64,000 nt of DNA. Origin: Nitrospina sp. (GTDB lineage: Bacteria > Nitrospinota > Nitrospinia > Nitrospinales > VA-1). Positions 18,517 through 28,135 of this stretch are shown one piece after another (the first letter of the stretch is position 1; every line of letters begins with the position of its first letter). The stretch covers positions 1 to 64,000 of the forward strand of contig JABHBK010000015.1 in the NCBI GenBank assembly GCA_018673915.1. Direction: 5' to 3'. Under the pieces are notes generated by a model. The model worked only from the letters and a program-made list of their open reading frames with translations, was not told where the DNA came from and ran no database searches. A program made the translations under genes and the position numbers.

Positions 18517-19140
18517 TCAGATCAACTTTGTGGTTTTCCAATCGACATCGAGCTGGAGGGGGTTCCCCGACCTACTCTGGTAATTCACATAGCCATTTTT
18601 CTCGCCAAACAGAAATAAATCCCGGGTAATTTCTACATCCTGCTTGCAATACTGGATAATTTTGTTGATCTTCCCTTCTTTATACCACTGAAGAGAGACC
18701 AACCCATCTGCCGATTTCTTTGCATTAAGCGTATGTTGTGCCAAATGGTTGAGGCTTAGACGAAAACCCAACAGCTTTTTAACATCTGTCAGCATATCGA
18801 AAGTTTTGATTTCTTGCAGGTCAAAATCGGAATAGGGTTGAAGAACCGTGTAGTCAAAACCTATGATGTTGAATCCCACTGCCAGATCGGCAGTCCGAAG
18901 CTTATCCACTAATTGGCGGGCATCTTTTTCCTCGTAAGTGAAGAATTCCTGATCCAAGCTGTCCCAAACCACTCCAACAGCTAGCCCCATTTTATGGATA
19001 TTCCCCCAACCGCCGACATCCTCAGCACTTTTCTGCGTTTCCAGGTCAAAATACTGGACACGGGGGCCTGAGGACAAATCCACAGGTTTTGGGCCTTCCT
19101 GATCCTCAGTTTCTCCGAAAAGTCCTAATTGTTCCGACAT
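18517..19140 (-). CDS. DEDDy-type 3'-5' exonuclease (RNase H-like fold)
   Basis: The 207-residue protein carries the four acidic residues and tyrosine of the DEDDy exonuclease group: YFDLET (Exo I), VGFNIIGFDYTVL (Exo II) and YCKQDVEITRDLF (Exo III). It resembles predicted ribonuclease H-like exonucleases often annotated as YprB-like. It has no other domain, so it would be a stand-alone nuclease acting on DNA or RNA ends. It begins MSEQLGLFGETEDQ, a segment that resembles a beta-clamp-binding motif (QLGLF) and may tether it to the replication clamp; that is inference. It is monocistronic and converges on the MoxR gene, with a short inverted repeat spanning both stop codons. Confidence 0.82.
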   Translation of the reverse strand: MSEQLGLFGETEDQEGPKPVDLSSGPRVQYFDLETQKSAEDVGGWGNIHKMGLAVGVVWDSLDQEFFTYEEKDARQLVDKLRTADLAVGFNIIGFDYTVLQPYSDFDLQEIKTFDMLTDVKKLLGFRLSLNHLAQHTLNAKKSADGLVSLQWYKEGKINKIIQYCKQDVEITRDLFLFGEKNGYVNYQSRSGNPLQLDVDWKTTKLI

Positions 19141-19308
19141 AATTTTGATAATTTTTAAGGAAAATTGACTTTAATTTAGCATTCTCGCTTTCTAAATCAA
19201 CGTTTTTTTATAAATCCATAGATTTAAAGAGGTTAAGTCCCATTTTATCAGTCTCTTTTCAAATCCACCCGACCCGCTGAGTCAAAATATTTAACACTTT
19301 AAAATCAT

Positions 19309-19336
19309 TAAAGTTTGCTTTTTTATGGACCGATAA
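19309..19336 (+). promoter_or_regulatory. Sigma-28 (FliA)-type promoter of fliD-fliS
   Basis: TAAAGTTT at 19309-19316, twelve bases, then ACCGATAA at 19329-19336 match the flagellar sigma-28 consensus (TAAAGTTT, eleven bases, GCCGATAA) in all but one base and one base of spacing. It lies about 60 nt before the fliD start, as expected for a late flagellar gene. Confidence 0.82.
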
Positions 19337-19396
19337 ATCTTTAGATAGCATTCGTGCATTTGCTGCAAATTAACTGCCTAGGAAAGGTCCTCATAA

Positions 19397-21019
19397 GTGG
19401 CTCAAACCGCAATTTTTGGAATCAACTCCAACCTCGATACCGGAGGTATCATAGACAATCTGGTGGCCCTCCAGCGTGCCCCCATTAATATTGTCGAGGC
19501 CAAACGGTCTATCGAGGAATCTAAGCTACTGAGCTTTCAGGACCTGAAAGGCCGGCTACAAACTTTCAAAGGTATTGTCAACACCCTGAATACAGATTCG
19601 GAGTTTTTGTCTACCCAAGGGCTTTTTTCCAACAATAACTCTCTCGATTCAAACTCGGTAGTAAGTTTAAGCACGAGTAGCCAAGCCTCATCAGGGACGT
19701 TTTCTTTAACGGTCAACAATCTGGCACGAGAATCAAAACTAGTTTCAGAAGGCTTTGCCTCGACCGCCAGTTCTCTTGATCAGGGAACCTTAAATTTAGG
19801 TGTCGGTGCATCCTCCGTCACCATTACCATCGACAGCACCAACAACACGCTGGATGGCTTGCGCCTGGCTATCAATAACTCCGGGCTAAATGTAAAAGCC
19901 AGTTTCATTAACGATGGTAGCAGTACTAATCCCGTGCGCCTGGCGATTTCAGGCACCAAATCGGGGGTTGATAATGATGTAACCATTGGCATCAGCGGGT
20001 TTCTCTTTGGCGCAGGATCAATAAATCTCGTCAACTTCACCGAAACCCAAACCGCTCAAAACGCAAACTTTGTACTGGATGGTGTAGCCATCACAAAATC
20101 CGGTAACGTGATATCTGATGTTATAGACGGAACAATTTTAACATTGGAGTCTGCCGGTTCCGGGACAGTTACTTTAAGTTCTGACACCGAAACGATTAAA
20201 GATAATATCCAGAACTATGTAGATGGTTTCAACGAATTGATGATACATCTTAATGATTTATTGTCTCTGAATACAGACACTGGAGAAACAAGTGTCTTGT
20301 TTGCCAACTTCACAGTCCAGAATCTGCAACAGACATTGCGCGAATCAATCTCCAATCGAGTAGTGGGAGTATCTGGAGACTTTAATTATCTTTCACAAAT
20401 CGGAATTCGCACAAACAGCGATGGAACCATTTCCATTGATGATGGAGACTTGAGCGATGCCCTGGCCCAGGGTGTTGGCAATGTCAGCGATCTATTCTCC
20501 AGTAACGGCAGTACCACTAGTTCTGCTGTCACTTTTATCGGGTTCACCAGCGCAACAAATCCAGGCGGCTACGATATTCAGGTTTCCAACGGAGTCCCAC
20601 AATTGGCCACATCTGGGTCCAGCACCTTTGTAGATGCGACAGGAGCAGGGAACTTTTTTGCAGGAGCCGCTGGAACAGATTCTGAGGGATTGAATTTTAG
20701 AATTTCTGATCTTTCTGATGGGAGCTACGGAAAAATCACCATAACCGCTGGAGTCGCCGAAATCACCAATCGCATTCTCGCCAACCTGACCGACTCATCC
20801 CTGGAAGGGCCTTTGGAGTCAGAAATCGATACCGCGACAGAAACCATTCAGGACTTCGACGATACCATTATAGATTTAGAAGAACGGCTCGTGTTTTTTG
20901 ACGAAAACCTGAGAGAAAAGTTTACTAATCTCGAAGTTACGCTGGGAAGGTTAAATTCTCAAAAAGACGCTTTTAACAGCTCCATTGACGGCATTAAAGC
21001 TTTATTTAGCGGCGGTTAA
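19397..21019 (+). CDS. fliD: Flagellar hook-associated protein 2 (filament cap)
   Basis: The 540-residue protein caps the growing flagellar filament and helps fold exported flagellin. The N-terminal FliD_N region is clear (SNLDTGGIIDNLVALQRAPINIVEAKRS), and the C-terminal FliD_C region ends in the coiled-coil pattern TIIDLEERLVFFDENLREKFTNLEVTLGRLNSQ. The middle is Ser/Thr/Asn-rich and variable, as usual for the surface-exposed domains. The start is a GTG (encoding MAQTAIFGINS) preceded by GGAAAGG at a longish spacing. It is controlled by the sigma-28-type promoter just upstream, and fliS follows 25 nt later. Length is normal. Confidence 0.95.
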   Translation: MAQTAIFGINSNLDTGGIIDNLVALQRAPINIVEAKRSIEESKLLSFQDLKGRLQTFKGIVNTLNTDSEFLSTQGLFSNNNSLDSNSVVSLSTSSQASSGTFSLTVNNLARESKLVSEGFASTASSLDQGTLNLGVGASSVTITIDSTNNTLDGLRLAINNSGLNVKASFINDGSSTNPVRLAISGTKSGVDNDVTIGISGFLFGAGSINLVNFTETQTAQNANFVLDGVAITKSGNVISDVIDGTILTLESAGSGTVTLSSDTETIKDNIQNYVDGFNELMIHLNDLLSLNTDTGETSVLFANFTVQNLQQTLRESISNRVVGVSGDFNYLSQIGIRTNSDGTISIDDGDLSDALAQGVGNVSDLFSSNGSTTSSAVTFIGFTSATNPGGYDIQVSNGVPQLATSGSSTFVDATGAGNFFAGAAGTDSEGLNFRISDLSDGSYGKITITAGVAEITNRILANLTDSSLEGPLESEIDTATETIQDFDDTIIDLEERLVFFDENLREKFTNLEVTLGRLNSQKDAFNSSIDGIKALFSGG

Positions 21020-21044
21020 CCAATAGTCAGGAAAGTAAAATAGA

Positions 21045-21473
21045 ATGGTTCCATCAAGATATCATAATCAGTATCGCAAAAACGAAATCTCGACCTCCAG
21101 TCAGGGTCGCCTCATTCTCATGATGTATGAAGGGGCCATTAAATTTTCCACCATGGCTATCCAAAGCATCGAGAGTGGCGATATCGCCGGGCAGGGAAAA
21201 TATATCAACAAAACCCACGATATCATCAACGAACTTTCTTTGGCTCTGGATTTAAAAAAAGGGGGCGAAGTGGCGCTGCGCCTGGAATCTTTATACCAAT
21301 ACATGCTCAGCCAATTAACCCTGGCGAATATCAAGTCTGATCGAAAATCCCTGGAGGACGTCGTCAAAATATTAAGTCCGCTAGCTGAAGCCTGGGAGCA
21401 GTTGTATCATGCATCCACCAATACGGGACAGGGGAACCAACAGCCTCCCAAAAATATTGCCTCAAAATGTTAA
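21045..21473 (+). CDS. fliS: Flagellin export chaperone
   Basis: The 142-residue protein is FliS, the cytoplasmic chaperone that binds the flagellin C-terminus and prevents premature polymerisation. The N-terminal YRKNEISTSSQGRLILMMYEGAIKF is the family signature, followed by a helical bundle (YINKTHDIINELSLALDLKKGGEVALRLESLYQYM). It lies directly after fliD in the usual fliD-fliS order and shares its promoter. The C-terminal tail is short and polar. Flagellin itself is not in the window. Confidence 0.95.
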   Translation: MVPSRYHNQYRKNEISTSSQGRLILMMYEGAIKFSTMAIQSIESGDIAGQGKYINKTHDIINELSLALDLKKGGEVALRLESLYQYMLSQLTLANIKSDRKSLEDVVKILSPLAEAWEQLYHASTNTGQGNQQPPKNIASKC

Positions 21474-21495
21474 GAGCTTCACAAGCTGGTCAATC

Positions 21496-23769
21496 TTAAT
21501 CCCCCATCTTGCTTCTTAAAAAAGGCGCGTATTTCTGATCGACTCCGAGAATGTGATTCATCAACCAGTTTTTCAGAAAAGTTAGCAATTCATGGCTGAC
21601 ATCCTCCCCTCCCTTATAGCGACCGACAAAATCCCCCACTTGCCCAAGAAGAGTCTTATGCTTTTCTTTATGAGATATAGAGTCTTCATAGCCATACTTA
21701 TCAAACAGCTTCTCCTCATAACCAAAATGCATCACAGTAAAGTTCACTAACTCATTCAGTTTACTGTCGACAACTTCTTTACCTTGTTCCAGCATTATAC
21801 CTCTGTAAATTTCGTTAATAAGCTCAATCAACCTTTTGTGATGGGTATCGACATCGCCCACTTGGGTAGCGAATGAATCGTTCCAGACCATGAGACTCAT
21901 ATTGGGATCTTTGTATTTAAACTTCGCAACCAGGTTTGTTATGGTTTCTGCATTTCGGGTTAATTTCTGAGCCGTTTGCTCTGTAACGATGGCCCCCTGG
22001 CTGGTGTCGGAAGCCGCCTGAGCCACACCCGTAATATTCTGGGCGATTTCTTGCACCCCTTTCGCGGCTTCGGTCACGTTTCGGCTCATTTCATTCGTGG
22101 TAGCACTCTGCTCCTCTACGGCGCTGGCAATCGTTCCCGAAATATCATTGACCTCATTTATAACTCTGGTTATTTCATCCATTGCGTCTACAGCGTTTTT
22201 AGTGTCAGATTGAATAACTTGAATTTTCTGGCTAATATCTTCGGTGGCCTTAGCCGTTTGGTTGGCCAACTCTTTAACTTCGTTGGCGACCACCGCAAAG
22301 CCTTTACCCGCCTCCCCGGCACGGGCGGCTTCTATGGTTGCGTTAAGAGCCAGCAAATTGGTTTGGCCCGCTATTTCAGTAATCACTTTAACCACCTGCC
22401 CAATATCCGCACTGCTTTCACCTAGAGTGGTAATAGTTTTATTGGTGTGCGCTACGGTCTTTACAGCAGAGTCAGCAATTTGGGCGGCCTGGCTAGCGCT
22501 CTGAGATATTTCTTTTATGCTTGCGGTCATTTCTTCGGTTCCCGTAGCCACGACCTGAACATTGGTACTGACTTCTTCAGAAGCCGCAGAAACTACACCG
22601 GCCTGAGCAGAGGTTTCTTCGGCATTTGCGCTCAACTGCTGACTAACAGAAATAAGTTCACTGGATGAAAGGTTAAGCTCCTCCCCCGATTTTCCAAATG
22701 AACCAATATTCACTCTCATGTTTGCGATAAAATCAGCCAATGCCTGCCCAACCTGCCCGACAGGGTCACTCCCCATAACATTCAACTGTCGGGATATATC
22801 ACCCTGAGCTGCGGCATTAACCACTTCAAGAACCTGGCCTACCTTATAATCCAGGTCCTCCGTGCGCTCTTTTTCGAGTCGGATCAATTCCTCGGTTTCT
22901 TTTTTTAGTTTTAGTTTTTCCGTAATAACCGACCAATTAACCATTGCTCCTGTATAGTTTTTCTTCTGGTCATAAATAGCGCTGACATCCAGCTCAAGAG
23001 TTTCAGGCCCCAGTTGAATCTGGGCTTTGTGCGGCAGGTTACGCGGATCGCCCAAAAGTTTCCTCTGGTGCTGAGGGTTCTTATGAAATATATCGATATT
23101 TTGACCCACCATTTTATCCACCGTCACAGGCAGGTATTGTTCCAAAGTTTTGAGGGTCTTTATGGAAGCCGGGTTGGCATATTGCAAAACCAAATCACTA
23201 TCGGCGAACAAAATATTGAAGGGAGCATTTTCCATCATGGAAAACATCCTCGCCTGCTCTGCTTCAAGCTTTATCATCTCGCTCGCCTCTTCCCAATTCA
23301 CGACATATCCCTGAGGCTGGCCCATTGCATCCCAAATTCCATTGATAGTGGACCTTAAAACCACACTGCCAAACTTCAGCTCCGCCTGATGCGGTAAGGA
23401 GGCAGGATTCCTCAGAACGGATTCGACAGCCCGTGGATCTTTATGAAATCGGTGAATCGATCCTCCAAGCAGCTCCTCAACCCGCAACCCAAATGCTTTT
23501 TGTATTTCCGATTCAATGGAATTCATCGTCTCGACGGCACGAATATTCATATAGATCAGGTTGAAGTTCTGGTCGGCAACAAAAACATTCAACTGTAAAT
23601 TATCCAAACAGGCTCGCAACCCAACCTTTTGATCAATGAGAGAGGCATTGGCTTGTCCATTCGTCAAAAATATGTTTAAAGCTTTGGAGATAAAACCTTC
23701 GTTATGATCCAGCTCAAACTGCCCCACCACTGCCGGAACACCTGTCGTATTTTTATATTGTTTTTCCAT
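21496..23769 (-). CDS. Soluble chemoreceptor with two PAS-like domains and C-terminal bacteriohemerythrin
   Basis: This protein of about 757 residues has no membrane helix, so it is a cytoplasmic chemoreceptor. Two related PAS-like repeats come first (each with FHKDP or FHKNP, LPHQAEL or LPHKAQI, and VVNW or MVNW). The MCP signalling coiled coil has the hairpin tip [20 protein letters not shown]. The C-terminus is a complete hemerythrin: the ligand set appears in [21 protein letters not shown] and NHILGVDQ, binding a di-iron O2 site. It probably couples oxygen level to flagellar behaviour. The ATG at 23769 has GAGGAA at good spacing and is preferred to the GTG at 23775. It converges on fliS. 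Confidence 0.92.
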   Translation of the reverse strand: MEKQYKNTTGVPAVVGQFELDHNEGFISKALNIFLTNGQANASLIDQKVGLRACLDNLQLNVFVADQNFNLIYMNIRAVETMNSIESEIQKAFGLRVEELLGGSIHRFHKDPRAVESVLRNPASLPHQAELKFGSVVLRSTINGIWDAMGQPQGYVVNWEEASEMIKLEAEQARMFSMMENAPFNILFADSDLVLQYANPASIKTLKTLEQYLPVTVDKMVGQNIDIFHKNPQHQRKLLGDPRNLPHKAQIQLGPETLELDVSAIYDQKKNYTGAMVNWSVITEKLKLKKETEELIRLEKERTEDLDYKVGQVLEVVNAAAQGDISRQLNVMGSDPVGQVGQALADFIANMRVNIGSFGKSGEELNLSSSELISVSQQLSANAEETSAQAGVVSAASEEVSTNVQVVATGTEEMTASIKEISQSASQAAQIADSAVKTVAHTNKTITTLGESSADIGQVVKVITEIAGQTNLLALNATIEAARAGEAGKGFAVVANEVKELANQTAKATEDISQKIQVIQSDTKNAVDAMDEITRVINEVNDISGTIASAVEEQSATTNEMSRNVTEAAKGVQEIAQNITGVAQAASDTSQGAIVTEQTAQKLTRNAETITNLVAKFKYKDPNMSLMVWNDSFATQVGDVDTHHKRLIELINEIYRGIMLEQGKEVVDSKLNELVNFTVMHFGYEEKLFDKYGYEDSISHKEKHKTLLGQVGDFVGRYKGGEDVSHELLTFLKNWLMNHILGVDQKYAPFLRSKMGD

Positions 23770-23917
23770 GACCACGGTTCCTCATCTAAGGTGAATTTAT
23801 TTAATTTTCTTCTACAACCTGCATGAATCTTCCGCGTTCAACCCAGTTCCAATTCTAAATTTTTACCCAACAATCTGTATATATTTCCTGACGATAACCG
23901 CATCCCTCTCGTAAAGT

Positions 23918-25297
23918 TTAATTAGGAGATGACCCAGCTTTTTCTCCGACATAACTTCTGAAAGCGGACAAGGTCTCCAGTTCTTTTTCCTGGGCGTCCC
24001 TTCTGCTTTGGTTAATGTCCTCGTAGTTATCGAAGAGCGCTTCAACCACTCGCATATCGAGTTTTCCTTTTTGCACCATTTCCAGAAACACCTTTCTGGT
24101 TTCTTCCATTTTCATACCTGCCCGGTAGGGACGGTCTTCCGCCAATGCGGTGAAAACATCTGCTACCGCCATGGTTCTGGCTCCCAGGGAGAGCTTATTT
24201 GCCGACACGGAAAAAGGATAACCTCCTCCCGTAAGCTCCTCATGGTGATTGGAAGCCCAGAACGTAATATCTTCCAGGCCTTTAACACGCTCTAAAATTC
24301 TGTAGGTATGATAGGGGTGAGCTTTTACAACCTGCCATTCCTCAAGGGTAAGCTTACCGGGTTTGAGAAGAATTTCATTTGGAACAGCAAGTTTCCCCAG
24401 GTCATGCAAATATCCTGCAATCTTGATTTTAGAGCAATCGGTTGCACTCATTCCCACCACTTCCGCCAATTTCGTGGCTGACGCCGCCACTCCGCTAGAG
24501 TGCGTTGCAGTAAACCGGCTGCGAGTGTCAATGATCAACGCAAAAAAGTTAGACAACCCGGTAAGAGTTTCCAAGCTTAGTGAAGTTTGGGGAAAGCAAG
24601 AAATATTTTGAAGAACGCGATCCATGGAAGGACTGATCAAATCTAGCCAGAAAGCATCCTGCAAGGAAAGTTCTAGAAACGCATCTATAAATTCAGGCAC
24701 AAACATCCAGCCGGATGCTTCCTTGATTTTATCCTTAACCATCAAGGCCTGGGATAATACCGGCTTTCTTCTATCCACCAACACAGCTATGCGATCGGCC
24801 AAATGCAGAATATGACTTCCATAAGGTACCTTTTCACCGAAATTATTTGTACCCTTTCCATAATTCCAGGGGACATGATGAAAACGTACCAGCGGGGCAA
24901 ACTTACGGAATGGCTCAAACCTCGACAAGAGTAAGGCCCCCAACTCTCCATGTAGATGGGCACTTTTAACTTCGAAGTTATTCAGTTTCATACGATCCGA
25001 GAACACGATTGCCCCTATATCGTGCATGATCGCCGCCATATAGATTTCATTGATCCCTTCTTCGCTAAACTTAAGATGGGTAGCCAGTCGGGTGGCGATA
25101 TAACAAACCCGGTTGTGGTGATCAATGAGCTCAAAATCAATCAAATCCAAGGCGGTGGATAGCGAGGAAAGCATGTCGAAAAGAGAAACGGAAATGCAGG
25201 AAGAACCTTCGGACAAATTTTTATCGGTATGGATATTTTCTGGCATAGAAACCCTATTCGTTGCTGCCATTCTTATACTGGCAATATTCAAATTCAC
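23918..25297 (-). CDS. Tandem HD / HD-GYP domain protein, probable c-di-GMP phosphodiesterase
   Basis: The 459-residue protein has two HD-type modules. The first (residues about 60-160) has a shortened HD core, HHNRVCYIATRLATHL then MHDIGAI. The second is a full HD-GYP module with THSSGVAA, YLHDLGKLAVPNEIL, HPYHTYRIL and HHEELTGGGYPF followed by MAVADVFTALAEDRPYR. HD-GYP enzymes hydrolyse c-di-GMP, linking it to motility or attachment. There is no receiver domain. The GTG start at 25297 is supported by GAGGAGG about eight bases ahead. It lies upstream of the hemerythrin chemoreceptor on the same strand with a 140-nt gap, so co-transcription is possible. Confidence 0.9.
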   Translation of the reverse strand: MNLNIASIRMAATNRVSMPENIHTDKNLSEGSSCISVSLFDMLSSLSTALDLIDFELIDHHNRVCYIATRLATHLKFSEEGINEIYMAAIMHDIGAIVFSDRMKLNNFEVKSAHLHGELGALLLSRFEPFRKFAPLVRFHHVPWNYGKGTNNFGEKVPYGSHILHLADRIAVLVDRRKPVLSQALMVKDKIKEASGWMFVPEFIDAFLELSLQDAFWLDLISPSMDRVLQNISCFPQTSLSLETLTGLSNFFALIIDTRSRFTATHSSGVAASATKLAEVVGMSATDCSKIKIAGYLHDLGKLAVPNEILLKPGKLTLEEWQVVKAHPYHTYRILERVKGLEDITFWASNHHEELTGGGYPFSVSANKLSLGARTMAVADVFTALAEDRPYRAGMKMEETRKVFLEMVQKGKLDMRVVEALFDNYEDINQSRRDAQEKELETLSAFRSYVGEKAGSSPN

Positions 25298-25573
25298 TTT
25301 CCAGCCTCCTCAAAATAATTAACACTCAATTACATCCTTTGAGGGATATATACCTTATGTGGGACTTTTTTCTCTCTATTTATTCCTCTTAAATTGCTTT
25401 TGTGACTAGATTGTAACGAATCACGCCTATCCGCTAAACATATATGGCAAATCTGCATGGCATTAAAATAGTAGCTATTGCTATAGTTACCAATTCCACC
25501 AAAAGAAAATATCGGAAAGAGAGGCCGGTATATCAAATAGAGAGAGCTACCTACCGGGAGCCAATTAGATACA

Positions 25574-25593
25574 CTGTAACTTTGAATTTACAG
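25574..25593. promoter_or_regulatory. Inverted repeat CTGTAA-N8-TTACAG, candidate operator
   Basis: An exact 6-bp dyad separated by eight bases, giving a 20-bp two-fold site of the size bound by dimeric HTH regulators. It lies about 70 bp upstream of the -35 of the probable PAS-LuxR promoter. The LuxR-type product itself is one candidate binder; this is untested. Confidence 0.35.
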
Positions 25594-25660
25594 GGTAAAA
25601 CATACTAGTTTTTTTAAAATATTTATTTTATTCTTCATTAATATAAAGAAAAAGTAAAAA

Positions 25661-25690
25661 TTCGCAATGACTTATTAATAGGTATATAAT
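25661..25690 (+). promoter_or_regulatory. Probable sigma-70 promoter of the PAS-LuxR gene
   Basis: TTCGCA at 25661, 18 bases, then a perfect TATAAT at 25685-25690. The -10 lies at the junction of two exact copies of ATAGGTATATA (25678-25688 and 25689-25699). The leader to the ATG at 25817 would be about 120 nt. Confidence 0.45.
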
Positions 25691-25699
25691 AGGTATATA
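25678..25699. repeat. Exact 11-bp tandem duplication over a promoter -10
   Basis: Two adjacent identical copies of ATAGGTATATA. The period is close to one DNA helical turn, and the junction creates the TATAAT hexamer. It may be slippage or a paired protein site. Confidence 0.7.
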
Positions 25700-25816
25700 A
25701 GTAAGGGGCGCTCAAATTTGGGATAGCGAATTTTATGCGGACTAAATGCATTGATTTTTCTTACTTAACTTAAGCAAATTCGTATTACAAATAAAGTTTC
25801 ACTTTAGAGAAATGCT

Positions 25817-26821
25817 ATGGATAAAACGGAACAATTAAAAGCCAAACGCAAACTAGCCGAGAAAAACCTTAAGGCTAATACGGGGAACGTTAGTGATTTT
25901 TCTGAGATGGATTTCCGGGAAATGGTTCATGAGCTTCAGATCCATCAAGTCGAATTGGAGATGCAGAACGATGAGCTCAAAAGAACTCAAACCACCCTCG
26001 AAGAAGTAAAAGATAATTTTGAGGATTTATATCTTTCTGCCCCGGTTGGATACCTGACTCTGGGCTCCAAAAGAGAAGTTCTTGAAGAGAACATAATGGC
26101 CTTAAAACTACTTAACCCGCCTAAAGGCACTCTTATTGGAGAAGACGTTCTGTGCTTCATTGCACCCAGTGATCAAGCGACAGTCATGCAAGCCTTCAAG
26201 GTTCCTGGTACGGATAAGTCCCTTCACAACATAAAGGTCCACAACCAATCTCACGAAATCCAGTTTATTGATTTAAAAATCATGATGGATCCAGCAGCTT
26301 TAAAGTCTGAACGGTATTGCAAAGTAGCCCTGATCGATTGCTCTGAAAGAAATCGAATGCAGGGGGAATTAAACACCAACAAGGAAGAAATAAAACGGCA
26401 ATTAAAGAAACTCAATAAAAAAAATGCCGCTCTTAATGAACTACTGGGACAAATCGAAATTGAAAAAATCAGAATATATGAGTCGGTCACTATCAATGCA
26501 GAAAAACTTTTATTGCCCCTGGTAAAACGGATTCGTAACAGCACAAAGAGGGTTAATAGTAAAACTTTAGACTTGCTGGAATTAAATGTAAGCCAAATTG
26601 CATCACAGTTTGGACTAAAAATATCTAAAGAACTGGGCGCATTGTCCAACAAGGAAATCGAAGTCAGCAAAATGATACGCTCAGGTTTTTCCAGCAAAGA
26701 CATCTCCAACAGTTTTAATGTTTCCATTAAAACCGTGGAAACGCACCGGAGGAATATCAGAAAAAAACTTGGCATTAAAAACAGCAAGGTCAATCTTGCA
26801 ACCTACCTCAACTCGATTTAA
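25817..26821 (+). CDS. PAS domain regulator with C-terminal LuxR-type HTH
   Basis: The 334-residue cytoplasmic protein has an N-terminal helical segment (MVHELQIHQVELEMQNDELKRTQ) of the kind found before PAS sensors, and a PAS domain (FEDLYLSAPVGYLTLGSKREVLEENIMALKLL). A Lys-rich coiled coil and a LuxR/FixJ HTH at residues about 275-334 follow (LSNKEIEVSKMIRSGFSSKDISNSFNVSIKTVETHRRNIRKKLG). It is a DNA-binding sensor-regulator without a receiver domain. Ligand and targets are unknown. It is monocistronic, with a long AT-rich leader region upstream and a 150-nt gap before sucC. Confidence 0.88.
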   Translation: MDKTEQLKAKRKLAEKNLKANTGNVSDFSEMDFREMVHELQIHQVELEMQNDELKRTQTTLEEVKDNFEDLYLSAPVGYLTLGSKREVLEENIMALKLLNPPKGTLIGEDVLCFIAPSDQATVMQAFKVPGTDKSLHNIKVHNQSHEIQFIDLKIMMDPAALKSERYCKVALIDCSERNRMQGELNTNKEEIKRQLKKLNKKNAALNELLGQIEIEKIRIYESVTINAEKLLLPLVKRIRNSTKRVNSKTLDLLELNVSQIASQFGLKISKELGALSNKEIEVSKMIRSGFSSKDISNSFNVSIKTVETHRRNIRKKLGIKNSKVNLATYLNSI

Positions 26822-26910
26822 TCCCTAACCACAAGTCACCATAGAAAGCGCCTCTACTCTTTCAGATGCAGTCACTCTATATGAAGGAAAAAATAGGTCG
26901 GGAATTTGTT

Positions 26911-26940
26911 TTGACAAGCTCCCTTTTCCTATGCTAAAAA
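26911..26940 (+). promoter_or_regulatory. Probable sigma-70 promoter of sucCD
   Basis: Consensus -35 TTGACA at 26911-26916, 18 bases, then TAAAAA at 26935-26940 (four of six). It is placed 35 nt before the sucC ATG. Confidence 0.5.
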
Positions 26941-26974
26941 TGCGCACTCCTTTTAAATATTTACAAAGAAATCT

Positions 26975-28135
26975 ATGAAGATTCACGAATACCAAGCCAA
27001 AGAAATTTTAAGAAAATATAACGTAGCGGTTCCCAACGGAATTCTCGTTTCGAAAAAATCAGAAGCCGCGCAAGCCGCCAAGAAGATTGGCACCGATGTT
27101 GTCGTGGTCAAAGCCCAGATCCATGCGGGAGGACGAGGTAAGGGTGGCGGAGTTAAATTAGCCAAAAGTCCGCAGGAAGCCGAAAAACATACCGGCAATA
27201 TTATTGGCATGACCCTTGTTACCCCCCAAACAGGCCCAGAAGGCCGGCTGGTAAAGAAGGTATTGATAGAAGAAGGCATGTCCATAGCCAAAGAGCTCTA
27301 TATGGGTATTCTGGTTGATCGGGAAACCAGTCGAGTCCTTATCATGGCCAGTGAAGCAGGGGGAATGGAAATTGAGGAAGTCGCCGCAGACACCCCTGAA
27401 AAAATCATTAAAGAAACGGTAGACCCGGTAATTGGCGTTCAGCCTTATCTGGCAAGGAAGATTGCTTTTGCCTTGAACATAAAAGGGGCCGCTTTAAAAG
27501 CCATCATCCCTTTCATCATCAATCTCTACGACGCGTTTGTAAAAGAAGACTGCTCCATGCTGGAGATCAATCCTCTTGTTATCACCTCGGACGACCGGGT
27601 TCTAGCCCTGGACGCAAAAGTCGATATCGATGACAACGCGTTGCACCGCCATAAAGAAACTCAGGGATTTCGAGATCTGGATGAAGAAGACCCGTTAGAA
27701 GTAGATGCCAGCAAATTTAATCTGAACTACATCAAACTGGATGGCAATATTGGCTGTATGGTTAATGGAGCGGGCTTGGCAATGGGAACGATGGATATCA
27801 TCAAATTGTCTGGCGGAGAACCGGCTAACTTTCTCGATGTCGGCGGTGGAGCTGATGAAGAGATGATCGAAAACGGTTTCCGCATCATCCTTTCTGATCC
27901 ATCTGTGAAAGGAATATTCATTAATATATTCGGGGGCATTCTTCGCTGTGACATACTGGCCCGAGGCGTGGTTGCCGCAACCAAAAAACTTAAAATAAAA
28001 ATTCCAGTTGTGGTGCGGATGGAAGGCACCAATATGGAAGAAGGACATCAAATTCTTAAAGACTCCGGCCTGAACTTCGCCATAGGAAATGGAATGAAGG
28101 ACGGAGCCCAAAAAGTGGTCAAAGCAATAAAATGA
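26975..28135 (+). CDS. sucC: Succinate-CoA ligase (ADP-forming), beta subunit
   Basis: The 386-residue subunit interconverts succinate plus CoA plus ATP and succinyl-CoA. The N-terminal ATP-grasp fold starts [20 protein letters not shown], with the nucleotide loop [19 protein letters not shown]. The C-terminal ligase half includes [32 protein letters not shown] and [11 protein letters not shown]. Length is normal. It overlaps sucD by four bases, so the subunits are coupled. The nearby 2-oxoacid:ferredoxin oxidoreductase operon makes it likely that the enzyme runs toward succinyl-CoA for reductive carboxylation to 2-oxoglutarate, though both directions are possible. Confidence 0.97.
   Translation: MKIHEYQAKEILRKYNVAVPNGILVSKKSEAAQAAKKIGTDVVVVKAQIHAGGRGKGGGVKLAKSPQEAEKHTGNIIGMTLVTPQTGPEGRLVKKVLIEEGMSIAKELYMGILVDRETSRVLIMASEAGGMEIEEVAADTPEKIIKETVDPVIGVQPYLARKIAFALNIKGAALKAIIPFIINLYDAFVKEDCSMLEINPLVITSDDRVLALDAKVDIDDNALHRHKETQGFRDLDEEDPLEVDASKFNLNYIKLDGNIGCMVNGAGLAMGTMDIIKLSGGEPANFLDVGGGADEEMIENGFRIILSDPSVKGIFINIFGGILRCDILARGVVAATKKLKIKIPVVVRMEGTNMEEGHQILKDSGLNFAIGNGMKDGAQKVVKAIK

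Larger units (their letters stand above)
25298..25816. other. 519-nt AT-rich divergent intergenic region
   Basis: This space between the HD-GYP and PAS-LuxR genes holds no convincing gene; a 68-codon minus-strand frame at 25330-25536 has no recognisable features. It contains an inverted repeat at 25574-25593, an exact 11-bp tandem duplication at 25678-25699 and a probable promoter at 25661-25690. The sequence is markedly more AT-rich than its neighbours. Confidence 0.6.

Noticed and set aside
18494-18520. Bidirectional terminator between moxR and the exonuclease gene
   Set aside because: The dyad CTGATTA/TAATCAG is short, AT-rich and overlaps both stop codons without a T run, so it is weak evidence.
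23895-23920. CGATAA followed by TAAAGTTT, looking like a second sigma-28 promoter
   Set aside because: The two elements are in the wrong order on either strand for a sigma-28 promoter.
25330-25536. 68-codon minus-strand frame as a small gene
   Set aside because: No ribosome site, family, signal peptide or membrane segment supports it, and composition looks non-coding.
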